Shown here: positions 16,872 through 25,747 of the stretch, one piece after another | Numbering within the stretch: position 1 is the first letter of the stretch | Layout: each line of letters begins with the position of its first letter | Origin: UBA1660 sp964462035 | GTDB taxonomy: Bacteria; Myxococcota_A; Polyangia; Polyangiales; Houyiibacteriaceae | DNA length: 64,000 nucleotides | Reading direction: 5' to 3' | Assembly: GCA_964462035.1 (NCBI GenBank) | Contig: CAYXAP010000054.1 | Span: 1-64,000 of the forward strand | Made by a program: the position numbers and the translations under genes | The notes under the pieces: model-generated | What the model was told of the DNA's origin: nothing | What the model saw: the letters and a program-made list of their open reading frames with translations, nothing else | The model's database searches: none

Positions 16872-17813
16872 TCAGGGCGCAGACCAGACGTATCCGGCGA
16901 TCGACTCGTAGAGCCAGCCGTTGCCGACGGCCGTGTCACGTTCGCCGGCGCTCGTCGTGTAGAAGTGGCTGCCGTCCCGGTAGAGCCGGAAGAGCGGCCG
17001 CGACCCGCAGACCTCGCTCTCACCGATGAACCCGAGCACGCCCTCGCTCGTACCGCCGCCCTCGCACACCGAGGATGCCGTGTAGAAGCGGCGACCGTTC
17101 CCCTTCAGGCAGCGGTAGAAGGCCCGGGTGCCGGGGCTCGCGCTCGAGTAGAGGTAGTAGAAGTTCGCCGACTCGAGGGTGTAGGGCGCGGAGCTCGCCT
17201 CTCCCAGGTCGGTCGTATAGAAGTGGCTCCCGTCCCCGTAGCTGCGGTGGACGCCGACCCGGCAGCCAGGGAGTGCGCCCTCGTCGCACATGCCGTCGCA
17301 GTCGTCGTCGGCGGCGTTGCAGGTCTCGGCGGGTACCTCGCAGCTCGGCGCGCAGCGGTCGGCACAGCCGGTGGTGCCCGTGCTGCCACAGCTCGTCGAG
17401 CAAGCGGCCCCGGCGGAGCAGCTGTCGGGGCTCTCGCAGCCGTTGATCGGATCGGCGTCGCAGTCGAGGAAGCCGGAGTCGCAAGTGCCGACGTCGCAGC
17501 TACCGGCGACGCATGCCGCGCTCGCGTTCGTCACGACGCACGATCGGCCACAGCCACCACAGTTCGTCGGGTCCGTCTGGGTGTCGGTGCACGACGAGCC
17601 ACATCGGGTCTCCCCGCTGCCGCAGCTGCCCCCGCCATCGACGCTGCCGAGGTCGCGGGAGCCCAGGTCGCGGCCCCCGCCGAGATCGACCGGTCCGGCG
17701 TCGACGCCGGTCGGGGCGCCATCGACCATGCTCCCGTCACGCCGGTCCATGGTGTCGACGCCGGTGCTCGAGGCACAGCCGGCGATCAAGAGCATCGAGA
17801 AGAGCGCTCGCAC
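16872..17813 (-). CDS. DUF5648-domain lipoprotein with MopE-like metal-binding motif
   Basis: The protein has 313 residues. The lipobox is MLLIAGC (Cys about 13), followed by a Gly/Asp-rich linker. Residues ~60-165 are extremely Cys-rich, with repeats such as CGGCGRSC and the putative metal-binding motif CNAADDDCDGMCDEG. The C-terminal ~140 residues contain two copies of DGSHFYTT (YGDGSHFYTTDLGE and YRDGSHFYTTSAGE), diagnostic of the DUF5648 fold, a secreted beta-rich domain of unknown role. GTG 17813 is set by TAGGGT exactly 6 nt upstream. It is divergent from the zinc-ribbon gene. Confidence 0.85.
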   Translation of the reverse strand: MRALFSMLLIAGCASSTGVDTMDRRDGSMVDGAPTGVDAGPVDLGGGRDLGSRDLGSVDGGGSCGSGETRCGSSCTDTQTDPTNCGGCGRSCVVTNASAACVAGSCDVGTCDSGFLDCDADPINGCESPDSCSAGAACSTSCGSTGTTGCADRCAPSCEVPAETCNAADDDCDGMCDEGALPGCRVGVHRSYGDGSHFYTTDLGEASSAPYTLESANFYYLYSSASPGTRAFYRCLKGNGRRFYTASSVCEGGGTSEGVLGFIGESEVCGSRPLFRLYRDGSHFYTTSAGERDTAVGNGWLYESIAGYVWSAP

Positions 17814-17819
17814 GGCTTC

Positions 17820-17825
17820 ACCCTA
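17820..17825 (-). promoter_or_regulatory. -10 element TAGGGT of a leaderless start
   Basis: TAGGGT on the minus strand ends 6 nt before GTG 17813. No Shine-Dalgarno sequence is present. Confidence 0.5.
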
Positions 17826-17860
17826 CCAAGGGGGGCGCCGGCGACCTACAAGGAGACACC

Positions 17861-18169
17861 ATGCGAAAGGTGGAGCTGAGGCGGGGGCCGGAGGAGGAGC
17901 AGCCCGACGGTCCGAGCGGGACCGACGTGGACGAGCGGCGGCGGGACCGGGATCGCCGGCGTCGCATTCGCTGCCCCAAGTGCGGCTACCAACCGGCGCC
18001 GAGCGACCGCTGGTTCTGCGACTGCGGCCATGCGTGGAACACCTTCGACACCCGTGGCCGCTGCCCGGCGTGCCAGCGGCAGTGGCTCCGAACCGCCTGT
18101 CTCCGATGTCACCAATGGTCCCTGCACGAGGACTGGTACGAGCCTGAAGAGGGGCCGAATACCGGTTGA
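17861..18169 (+). CDS. small zinc-ribbon protein
   Basis: The protein has 102 residues. The first third is highly charged (Arg/Asp/Glu-rich). The rest carries four Cys pairs: CPKC, CDC, CPAC and CLRC, with a His in DCGHAWNTF, enough ligands for two zinc ribbons. The start is well supported by AAGGAG (17850-17855) 5 nt before ATG, one of the few good ribosome-binding sites here. Such proteins are often nucleic-acid-binding or recruiter modules; nothing more specific can be said. It lies between a divergent lipoprotein and a co-oriented desaturase. Confidence 0.7.
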   Translation: MRKVELRRGPEEEQPDGPSGTDVDERRRDRDRRRRIRCPKCGYQPAPSDRWFCDCGHAWNTFDTRGRCPACQRQWLRTACLRCHQWSLHEDWYEPEEGPNTG

Positions 18170-18214
18170 GTGGCCGGTGCTGCGTACTTGCGGTTCGCGA
18201 GCCCAAGGGCTAGC

Positions 18215-18220
18215 TATCCC
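18215..18220 (+). promoter_or_regulatory. -10-like element TATCCC before desaturase
   Basis: TATCCC ends 6 nt before ATG 18227. It is imperfect at the last position but has the geometry of the other leaderless-type starts; an overlapping TAGCTA (18211-18216) lies just upstream. Confidence 0.35.
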
Positions 18221-18226
18221 CCTGTC

Positions 18227-19231
18227 ATGCTGCGCTATCGAGCCGATCTTCGAACGATCTTCTTCGTCGCGCTCTACTTCGCGCTGACGGCGGTGCTCTG
18301 GCTCGTCCTCCCGGGCGATCTGTGGAGCGAGTACGGCGCCATCCGATGGGAGCTCGCGGTTCCGCTCTTCATCGCGGTCTGCGTGACTTCGTTCATGGGT
18401 GCGGTGAGTACCCACAACGCGGTCCACTCGCCCATCTTCAAGAAGCGCAGCCTGAACAAGGTGTGGCAGGTGATCCTGACCCTCACCTATGGCCACCCGG
18501 TCTCGAGCTACGTGCCCGGGCACAACCTCAGCCACCACAAGCACACGCAGTCGCGGCGCGACGTGATGCGGACCACCAAGCTCCGCTTCCGTCACAACCT
18601 CTTCAACGTCCTCTTCTTCTTCCTTCGCTGCGTCCCCTCCATCATGCGAGCGGACACCGCCTACTCGAAGCAGATGCGCACGAGGCACCCGAAGTGGTTC
18701 CGGCAGCTCGTGATGGAGGGTGCGACCCTCTGGATCATCACCGGCGCGCTCCTGATCCTCGACTGGCAGAAGACGATCGCGCTCTGGATCATCCCGCACC
18801 TCTACGCGCAGTGGGGCATCGTGACGATGAACGTGCTGCAGCACGACGGCTGCGACGTGGACAGCGAGTACAACCACTCGCGCAACTTCGTGGGCAAGTT
18901 CGTCAACTGGTGGACCTTCAACAACGGCTTCCACACGATCCACCACGAGATGCCCGGGCTCCATTGGAGCCTGACTCCCGAGGCGCACGCGGAGAAGATC
19001 GCGCCGCACATCCACCCGAACCTCGATCAGAAGTCGCTGCTCGCCTACATCTGGCGAGCCTTCATCCTCGGCAAGCGCGAGACCTGGGACGGCCGTCCCT
19101 ACATGCCGCCGAAGGATGGGCCCGACGAGGAGTGGATCCCCGATCCGCAGAGCACCCCGAACGACCTCGGCGCCGAGGGCCTCGAGGAGCTCAACGCCGC
19201 GGTCGCTCACCGCGCCAGCGCGACCAGCTGA
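18227..19231 (+). CDS. membrane fatty acid desaturase family protein
   Basis: The protein has 334 residues. It has hydrophobic hairpins near 10-55 and 165-200 and the three His boxes of membrane di-iron desaturases: HNAVH (63-67), HNLSHH (99-104) and HTIHH (236-240), plus an extra conserved QHDGCDVDSEYNHSRNF. The likely reaction is O2-dependent desaturation or hydroxylation of an acyl chain at the cytoplasmic membrane; regiospecificity is not predictable. The ATG matches the first residues of the membrane protein; upstream in-frame codons lie before the -10-like element. Confidence 0.9.
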   Translation: MLRYRADLRTIFFVALYFALTAVLWLVLPGDLWSEYGAIRWELAVPLFIAVCVTSFMGAVSTHNAVHSPIFKKRSLNKVWQVILTLTYGHPVSSYVPGHNLSHHKHTQSRRDVMRTTKLRFRHNLFNVLFFFLRCVPSIMRADTAYSKQMRTRHPKWFRQLVMEGATLWIITGALLILDWQKTIALWIIPHLYAQWGIVTMNVLQHDGCDVDSEYNHSRNFVGKFVNWWTFNNGFHTIHHEMPGLHWSLTPEAHAEKIAPHIHPNLDQKSLLAYIWRAFILGKRETWDGRPYMPPKDGPDEEWIPDPQSTPNDLGAEGLEELNAAVAHRASATS

Positions 19232-19263
19232 CGCTCGCCGAGGCTCCCGTTCTCGTGGGACGG

Positions 19264-19269
19264 TAGCGA
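19264..19269 (+). promoter_or_regulatory. -10-like element TAGCGA
   Basis: The sequence GGTAGCGA ends 6 nt before GTG 19276, the same GGTAG-N3-N6-start pattern as at 6953 and 17820; the last base is A rather than T. Confidence 0.35.
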
Positions 19270-19275
19270 CCGCTC

Positions 19276-21348
19276 GTGCGTCCGCCGCGCCCCCACACGC
19301 TCCGCTCACTGCGTCTCGTCGGAGCTTCGCTCCTCGCCGTGGCCATCCTCGCGCCCTTCCTCGCGGCGGCGTCGTCGCCCGTTGCGGCCGCACCTCTCGA
19401 CGACGCCTACATCCACCTGCAGTACGCCCGCTCCATCACGGAGGGGCACCCCTTCGCGTACCACCCGGGGGAGGCTCCTTCTTCGGGCGCGTCGTCGGTG
19501 CTCTGGGTGGTCCTGCTCGCGCCCTTCCACCTCTGGATGGATGGGGTCGACGTGCTCTGGGGCGCGTGGGCGCTCGGCGCCATCTTCCTCGCGCTCGTCT
19601 TTGCCGCGGTCCATCGCTGGCTGAGCGCGCGACACGGCGTCGGTGCGGCGAACGCTGGCGTAGCGACGCTCGCGGCGTGGGGCTGGCTCGGCTGGCACTC
19701 CGCGAGCGGCATGGAGGTCGGGCTGACCGCCGCGGCCGTCGCCTGTGCCTGGCTGCTGACCGACCGATGGGACCGGAGCCCGCAGCGGCGTCGCTACCGG
19801 GACGTCGCTCCGCTGCTCGCGCTCGGTGTGGTCCTTCCGTGGATCCGCCCCGAGACGGCTCCCTTCGCGTGCGCGATCGGCGCGCTGCTGATGGTTCGTC
19901 CGCCCGGCGATCCCCGAGCGCCACGATTCCTCGCGAGGCTCCTCGGGGTGGTCCCCCTCCTCTTCGTCGCCTCGCTACCGCTCTTCTGGTGGGCGGTCAC
20001 GGGGGCCGGTCGGACCAACGGGATGAGCGCGAAGTGGCTTCCGGTCCACCCCTACTTCGACACCGAGTCGCTCCTCCACCGTGTGGGCGTGTTCCTGAAG
20101 GTCTTCCGCGATTGGGTCGACGGCTCCGGTCGGCACTACGCGGAGGGCTACTTCCCCATCGGAGTCGTCGCCGTCGCGCTGGTGCTCGGTCTGGTGCTGG
20201 CCTTGCGGCCGGCTCGGGGGCGGCTCGCGACCGTCCTGATGATCGGCGCCTCGTTCGGAACCCTGGGAGTGTTGCTGACCTACGGAACCTTCCACGACCA
20301 CAAGTTCCGCTACCTCGTCCCCTTCATCGTCCCGCCGCTCGCTCTGGCGGGTGCCGTCGTCCATCGGCTGGCTCGGCGCTCGTTCCGACGCCTCCGCTCC
20401 TGGGCTCCGGCTGCGGCGAGCGTGCCGGTGCTCGCGTTCTGTGGAGTCATCGCCGTGGTCAGCTGGCCCCGGGCCGTCGACCACTACGCGCGGGCCACGG
20501 GTGAGATCCGAGCGCAGCACTACGTGATCGCGGCGGCCATGCGTGAGCTCCGCCCCGAGGCGGTAGTGGCGGTCAACGACGCGGGTGCGCTCGCGTATCT
20601 CGGTGGCCATCGAACCATCGATCTCGTCGGCCTCACGACCAACGGCTGGGCGCTGGCGTTCCTGGAAGGTGGCGGGTCGCGGCACGAGCTCCTGGAGAGC
20701 CGGCGCCCTCGGGACCGACCCTCCCACTTCGCGACCCACACCGGATGGTGGAGCGGCACGTACCTCTTCGGACCCGAGATCCTCGAGGTCGCGGAGGTGC
20801 CCCGCCCCACGGCCATCGTCGGTGGCCCCATCCTGACGCTCCGCGAGTCGGAGCTGGCAGTCTTGGACCGTGGCGCGGAGCCGGTCTCGTACGAGCTGCG
20901 CGCAGAGCTCTCGGGGGCCACGCTTCTCGACGAGCTGGACGTGGCGGACGCCGAGAGCGAGTCCGCTCATCGGTACGAGAACGGCGAGCGTGAGTTTCAG
21001 GACAACCTCCTCGGGGCTCACCCGGGCCTCGGGGTGACCGTCTACGACGGCGGCTGGCGGGCTCCAGCGGTCGAGCGCTTCCAGCTGGCTGGGGACCCGG
21101 AGCGCGAGCTGGTGCTCGTGATGCGGACCGAGGGCTTCGGTGCTCTTCGCTTGCGGGTCAACGGCGAGGACCTCCCGACGGAGCACCTGGAGGGGGCGGG
21201 TTGGCTGGAGGTGGCGTTCGAGGTGCCGACGGCGCCGACGCTCGTGGTCGAGGTGCGGCGCTCGCGGCACGCGCTCCCGAGCTATCACTGGTGGCTCTAC
21301 GCGCTTCCGGAGAACTGGGGCCGGAAGCGTGACCCGCGGGGCCGGTGA
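19276..21348 (+). CDS. GT-C-like polytopic membrane protein with C-terminal soluble domain
   Basis: The protein has 690 residues. The first ~440 residues contain about 10-12 transmembrane segments. Near the N-terminus the acidic motif DDAYIHLQYARS, followed by a Gly/Ser-rich loop, is typical of GT-C lipid-linked glycosyltransferases (PMT/GT39-like and bacterial relatives). The C-terminal ~240 residues are soluble and probably extracytoplasmic, with a beta-rich end. It could transfer a sugar from a polyprenyl carrier to a surface glycan or protein, but no acceptor is indicated. GTG 19276 follows TAGCGA by 6 nt. A related protein without the C-terminal extension lies at 32600-34186. Confidence 0.78.
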   Translation: MRPPRPHTLRSLRLVGASLLAVAILAPFLAAASSPVAAAPLDDAYIHLQYARSITEGHPFAYHPGEAPSSGASSVLWVVLLAPFHLWMDGVDVLWGAWALGAIFLALVFAAVHRWLSARHGVGAANAGVATLAAWGWLGWHSASGMEVGLTAAAVACAWLLTDRWDRSPQRRRYRDVAPLLALGVVLPWIRPETAPFACAIGALLMVRPPGDPRAPRFLARLLGVVPLLFVASLPLFWWAVTGAGRTNGMSAKWLPVHPYFDTESLLHRVGVFLKVFRDWVDGSGRHYAEGYFPIGVVAVALVLGLVLALRPARGRLATVLMIGASFGTLGVLLTYGTFHDHKFRYLVPFIVPPLALAGAVVHRLARRSFRRLRSWAPAAASVPVLAFCGVIAVVSWPRAVDHYARATGEIRAQHYVIAAAMRELRPEAVVAVNDAGALAYLGGHRTIDLVGLTTNGWALAFLEGGGSRHELLESRRPRDRPSHFATHTGWWSGTYLFGPEILEVAEVPRPTAIVGGPILTLRESELAVLDRGAEPVSYELRAELSGATLLDELDVADAESESAHRYENGEREFQDNLLGAHPGLGVTVYDGGWRAPAVERFQLAGDPERELVLVMRTEGFGALRLRVNGEDLPTEHLEGAGWLEVAFEVPTAPTLVVEVRRSRHALPSYHWWLYALPENWGRKRDPRGR

Positions 21349-21395
21349 GCCGATGAGCGTTGCGCCCGAGGGGGCGGTCCCCGCATCCTGAGTCG

Positions 21396-24335
21396 GTGCC
21401 ACGTTCTCGATCGTGCGCTCAGGGGGCGCTCGTGCTCGCCGCGGTGGTCGCTTGCGGCGAGCCGATCGAGCCGCTGCGCGCGCCGCCGATCGAACGCCGC
21501 GATCGGGTGGTCGACTACGCGCGCGACATTCAGCCGCTCTTCGCGGAGCACTGCTGGAGCTGTCACGGCGCCGACGAGGCCGGGCGCGAGGCGGACCTGA
21601 GGCTCGACACGCGCGCGGGCGCGGTCGCACCGCGAGAGGGTGGGGCGGCGATCGTTCCCGGCGACCCCAGCGCGAGCCAACTGGTCCACCGGGTGCGCGA
21701 TCCGGACCCGGCGACTCGCATGCCGCCAGGCACCTTCCTCGACTCCGAGGACATCGAAGCCCTCGAGCTCTGGATTCGCGACGGAGCTCGCTACGATCGC
21801 CACTGGGCCTACGATTCGCCCGTGCGCCCCACCGTGCCGAGCGGTGCGACGAACCCGGTGGACGCATTCATCGACCAGGCGCTGACGGAGGCAGGAGTCG
21901 ACCCATCGCCGGTCGTCGACCCGGCCACGCTCTTGCGCCGCCTGAGCTTCGACCTGACCGGGCTGCCGCCGACCCTCGACGAGCTCGACGCCTTCCTCGC
22001 GGACCCGAGCGAAGAAGCCTACCGGGCCACCGTGGATCGTCTGCTCGCGAGTGATCGCCACGCCGAGCACCTCGCCCGCGACTGGCTCGACTACGGGGGC
22101 TACGCCGAGTCCGGCGGACTGGGCATCGACGTCGCGCGAGAGGTCTGGGCCTATCGCGATTGGGTCATCGACGGCTTCCGCCGCGACCGACCGCTCGACG
22201 AGCTCATCACCATGCAGCTCGCGGGCGATACGCTCGGCGACCCGCTGGGCACGACCTACCTACGACTCCACCAGACCATTCGCGAAGCGGGCATCATCGA
22301 TGAGGAATACCGCATTCGCTACGCCATGGACCGCGCGGCGACCGTCGGCTCGCAGCTGCTGGGTCTGACCGTGCGATGCGCCCAGTGCCACGACCACCGC
22401 TACGATCCGATCCCGCAGGTCGACTTCTACCGACTCACGGCGTGTTTCGATCGGATCTCGAACCCGGGCGACGACCTGAGCGGCCAGCCGGTCCGTCGCA
22501 TCGCGACACCGTTGCAGGAGGAGCGGGTCGCCGCCCTCGTGGAAGAGCGCGACGCGGCGCTCGAGATCATGGGCGATCTGAGCGCGGCGCTTGCGGCGTG
22601 GGAGGCGGACCTCGAGCTCGTGGAGCCCGGCTGGCGAGCTCCGACCGAGCTGCGGGCGCACTCCGAGCGGGGCGCCACCCTCGACGTCGCCAATGGTCGG
22701 ATCACCGCGACTGGCGCGACCCCGATGGGCGACGTGTTCGTTCTCCAGCTCGAGGATCCCGAGCCGATCCGGGCCATCCGGCTGAGCTTCGGCCTCGCAC
22801 GGTGGGGCGGCAACTCGAGCCTGGGTGAGGTGAGCGCCTGGATCGAGACCCCCGAGGCGCGGCAGCTGGTGACCTTCGAGTGGGTTCGCGACGACGAGGG
22901 CGAGCGTTGGGAGGTCGCCGACGGCATCGGCGACACGCAGCTCTACGTCGGAGGGGAGTCGCTCTGGCTGGTGCCGAGAGAGCCGATCGCGCCGGGCGAC
23001 CCGCTGAGCCTCCGTCTCGATCAGCTCAAGGGCGCACAACGGACCTTCTCGTGGGTCGAGGTCGAGGTCTCGAGCGATGCGAGCGGAGCGATGAGCCCGG
23101 CGGTGCGGGACGCGCTCGCGGTCGCGCCCGAGTTCCGGCCGAGCGACGCGGCCGCGGCCGTCAGCGATCACTTCGCGCGCCTGCACGCGCCGACCGAAGC
23201 TCGGGCCGCCGCCCAGCGGGTGGCCGAGCTCGACCGAGCGATCGAAGCCGCCCGGGAGCTTCCGCGGATCCGCGTGATGGTCGACGACGAGCCCGAGCGC
23301 CGCACCTTCGTGCTCGAGCGCGGCAACTACCTCGAGCCCGGAGTCGAGGTGCACTGTGGCGTCCCCGAGATCCTCACCCTCGACGCGCCCGTGACCATCG
23401 CCGACCGCGCGGACCTCGCTGCGTGGATCGTGAGCGACCGGAACCCGACGACCGCGCGAGTGCTGGCCAACCACTACTTCCAGCACGTCTTCGGCGAGGG
23501 GCTCACGCGCACTCCGGACGACTTCGGGAGTCGCGGTGAGCGGCCCACCCATCCGGAGCTCCTCGATTGGCTCGCGGTCGAGCTGTGGGAGTCGGGCTGG
23601 GACCTCGACGGTCTCTTGCGGCTGCTGGTCACCAGCCAGGCGTACCGGCGTTCCAGCCACTCGCGCTCGGATCTGGAGGAGCGGGACCCGGACGATCGGC
23701 TGTGGGCCCGCGCCATCCCGCGCCGGCTCGACGCGGAGGTCCTTCGCGACCAGGCGCTCTCGGTCGCTGGCCTCCTGGTCGAGGACCTCGGTGGACCGAG
23801 CGTACGTCCCTATCAGCCTCCGGGGCTCTACGCCGTGCTCAACCCCCAGGCCGTCTATCGGGTGGACCGCGGCGTCGAGCGCCTGCACCGGCGGTCGATG
23901 TACACCCACTGGCGCCGGGGACTCCTCGTTCCCTCGCTCGAGCTCCTGGACGCGCCCAAGCGGGGCGAGCCGATCGCTCATCGAACCGTGTCCAACACGC
24001 CGACGCAGGCCCTCGCGCTGCTGAACGAGCCGCTCTTCGTCGAAGCCGCTCGGCACCTCGCCGACCGCATGCGCACGGAGGGCGGCCCGACGCTCGAGGC
24101 TCAGATCGCGTTCGGCTTCCGCACTCTCACCGCTCGGGCACCCACGGCCGAAGAGCTCGCCATTCTCCTCGGGTCGTACGACGCCGAGCTCGCCGAGGCT
24201 CGCAGCACCGGCGGTCTCGGCCCGTTGGTCATCGGCGAGTCGGCCCGAACGTCGGACGACCCCGCGGCGCACCGCGCGATGACCCTGGTCGCGCGCGTCC
24301 TCCTCGACCTCAGCGAGACCATCAGCCGGCCATGA
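21396..24335 (+). CDS. PSD1-type secreted cytochrome protein (PSCyt1, DUF1549, DUF1553)
   Basis: The protein has about 979 residues. It begins with a lipobox (VLAAVVAC, Cys 20), then a planctomycete-type cytochrome C domain with heme motif CWSCH (53-57) and the typical RMPPGTF segment. A DUF1549 domain follows (LLRRLSFDLTGLPPTLDELD), then a linker with a beta-sandwich-like region, and a C-terminal DUF1553 domain (ARVLANHYFQHVFGEGLTRT; SNTPTQALALLNEP). This order is diagnostic for PSD1 proteins of Planctomycetes and Myxococcota, which are extracytoplasmic and of unproven function. GTG 21396 has CATCCT 6 nt before it. It overlaps the following DUF1501 gene by 4 bp. Confidence 0.9.
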   Translation: MPRSRSCAQGALVLAAVVACGEPIEPLRAPPIERRDRVVDYARDIQPLFAEHCWSCHGADEAGREADLRLDTRAGAVAPREGGAAIVPGDPSASQLVHRVRDPDPATRMPPGTFLDSEDIEALELWIRDGARYDRHWAYDSPVRPTVPSGATNPVDAFIDQALTEAGVDPSPVVDPATLLRRLSFDLTGLPPTLDELDAFLADPSEEAYRATVDRLLASDRHAEHLARDWLDYGGYAESGGLGIDVAREVWAYRDWVIDGFRRDRPLDELITMQLAGDTLGDPLGTTYLRLHQTIREAGIIDEEYRIRYAMDRAATVGSQLLGLTVRCAQCHDHRYDPIPQVDFYRLTACFDRISNPGDDLSGQPVRRIATPLQEERVAALVEERDAALEIMGDLSAALAAWEADLELVEPGWRAPTELRAHSERGATLDVANGRITATGATPMGDVFVLQLEDPEPIRAIRLSFGLARWGGNSSLGEVSAWIETPEARQLVTFEWVRDDEGERWEVADGIGDTQLYVGGESLWLVPREPIAPGDPLSLRLDQLKGAQRTFSWVEVEVSSDASGAMSPAVRDALAVAPEFRPSDAAAAVSDHFARLHAPTEARAAAQRVAELDRAIEAARELPRIRVMVDDEPERRTFVLERGNYLEPGVEVHCGVPEILTLDAPVTIADRADLAAWIVSDRNPTTARVLANHYFQHVFGEGLTRTPDDFGSRGERPTHPELLDWLAVELWESGWDLDGLLRLLVTSQAYRRSSHSRSDLEERDPDDRLWARAIPRRLDAEVLRDQALSVAGLLVEDLGGPSVRPYQPPGLYAVLNPQAVYRVDRGVERLHRRSMYTHWRRGLLVPSLELLDAPKRGEPIAHRTVSNTPTQALALLNEPLFVEAARHLADRMRTEGGPTLEAQIAFGFRTLTARAPTAEELAILLGSYDAELAEARSTGGLGPLVIGESARTSDDPAAHRAMTLVARVLLDLSETISRP

Positions 24336-25747
24336 GCGACGACGATCAGAAGCGCGACCTGACCCGCCGCTCGCTCCTCCGCGGGAGCCTCTCGCTGCTC
24401 GGAACCGCGGCGCTCGGCTCGCTCCTTCGGGGCGACTCGCGTGCGCACGCCCTCACCCACTTCGCCCCCCGCGCGCGTCGCGTGGTCTTCCTCTTCATGG
24501 CTGGCGGTCCGTCGCAGATCGACAGCTTCGACCACAAGCCCGCCATCGCGGAAGGAGCGCGCCTGCCTCAGAAGGTGCGCGGCGGCCAGCGCCTCACGGG
24601 CTTCGCGCCGGAGGAGCTCATCTGCCGCCCCTCGCACCTGAGCTTCGCCCAGTACGGCTCCGGCGACGGGACCTGGGTCAGTGAGCTCTTCCCGCACACC
24701 GCGGCGATCGTCGACGACCTCTGCATCATCCGCTCGATGCAGACCGACGCGGTGAACCACGACCCGGCGATGCTCTTGATGCAGACCGGTAGTCAGTTGG
24801 CCGGGCGCCCTTCGATGGGCGCGTGGGCCAGCTACGGTCTCGGCTCACCGACGCGGGACCTCCCCACCTTCTCGGTGCTCTTCTCCGCCACCCGCGACCT
24901 GCAGGTCCCTTCCCAGCCATTGCTGACGTCGCTCTGGGGGAACGGCTTCCTCCCCGGGCAGCACCAAGGGGTGCCGCTCCGCTCGGGGCGAGAGCCGGTC
25001 CTCTATCTGCACGACGGCACCGACGTCTCCGACGCCTCGCGCTCGCGTCTCGTCGACACCCGCAACGCGCTCGATGCGCTGCACCTCGCCCGCACCGGCG
25101 ACCCGGAGATCGCCACTCGGATGGAGGCGTTCGAGCTCGCGCACCGAATGCAGTCTTCGGTGCCGGAGCTCGCCGACCTCTCATCGGAGCCGGAGAGTAC
25201 CTTCGCGCTCTACGGAGACGATGCCCGGACCCCTGGGACCTTCGCTCACAACTGCGTGCTGACTCGCCGCTTGCTCGAGCGGGACACGCGCTTCGTCCAG
25301 CTCTTCCACGGCGACTGGGATCACCACGCCTTCTTGCCTTTCAACCACGCGGCCGCGGCGCGTGACACCGACCGCGCGTCCGCGGCGTTGGTCACCGATC
25401 TGAAAGCCCGCGGCCTGCTCGACGACACGCTCGTGATCTGGGGCGGCGAGTTCGGACGCACCGCCTACATCCAGAACCCGGCTCGCGGAGAGTTCGGTCG
25501 TGACCACCACCCGCGGTGCTTCACGATGTGGCTCGCGGGCGCGGGCGTTCGGCCGGGAATCGTGTTTGGCGAGACCGACGAGTGGTCCTACAACGTCGCC
25601 GAGAACCCCGTGCACGTCCACGACCTACAAGCGACCGTCCTCCACTTGCTCGGTTTCGACCACGAGCGGCTCACCTTCCGCCACGGAGGGCGCGACATGC
25701 GGCTGACCGACGTCGCCGGCCGCGTAGTCACCGACATTATCTCGTGA
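24332..25747 (+). CDS. DUF1501 family, Tat-exported sulfatase-like protein
   Basis: The protein has 471 residues. A twin-arginine signal (DLTRRSLLRGSLSLLG) directs folded export. The body shows the DUF1501 hallmarks VFLFMAGGPSQIDSFDHKP near the N-terminus and WGGEFGRTAYIQ followed by GRDHHPRCFTMWLAG, an alkaline-phosphatase/sulfatase-like fold with probable metal ligands. DUF1501 genes almost always pair with PSD1 genes, as here, where ATG overlaps the PSD1 stop. The GTG of the next gene also overlaps its stop, so the three are translationally coupled. Substrate unknown. Confidence 0.92.
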   Translation: MSDDDQKRDLTRRSLLRGSLSLLGTAALGSLLRGDSRAHALTHFAPRARRVVFLFMAGGPSQIDSFDHKPAIAEGARLPQKVRGGQRLTGFAPEELICRPSHLSFAQYGSGDGTWVSELFPHTAAIVDDLCIIRSMQTDAVNHDPAMLLMQTGSQLAGRPSMGAWASYGLGSPTRDLPTFSVLFSATRDLQVPSQPLLTSLWGNGFLPGQHQGVPLRSGREPVLYLHDGTDVSDASRSRLVDTRNALDALHLARTGDPEIATRMEAFELAHRMQSSVPELADLSSEPESTFALYGDDARTPGTFAHNCVLTRRLLERDTRFVQLFHGDWDHHAFLPFNHAAAARDTDRASAALVTDLKARGLLDDTLVIWGGEFGRTAYIQNPARGEFGRDHHPRCFTMWLAGAGVRPGIVFGETDEWSYNVAENPVHVHDLQATVLHLLGFDHERLTFRHGGRDMRLTDVAGRVVTDIIS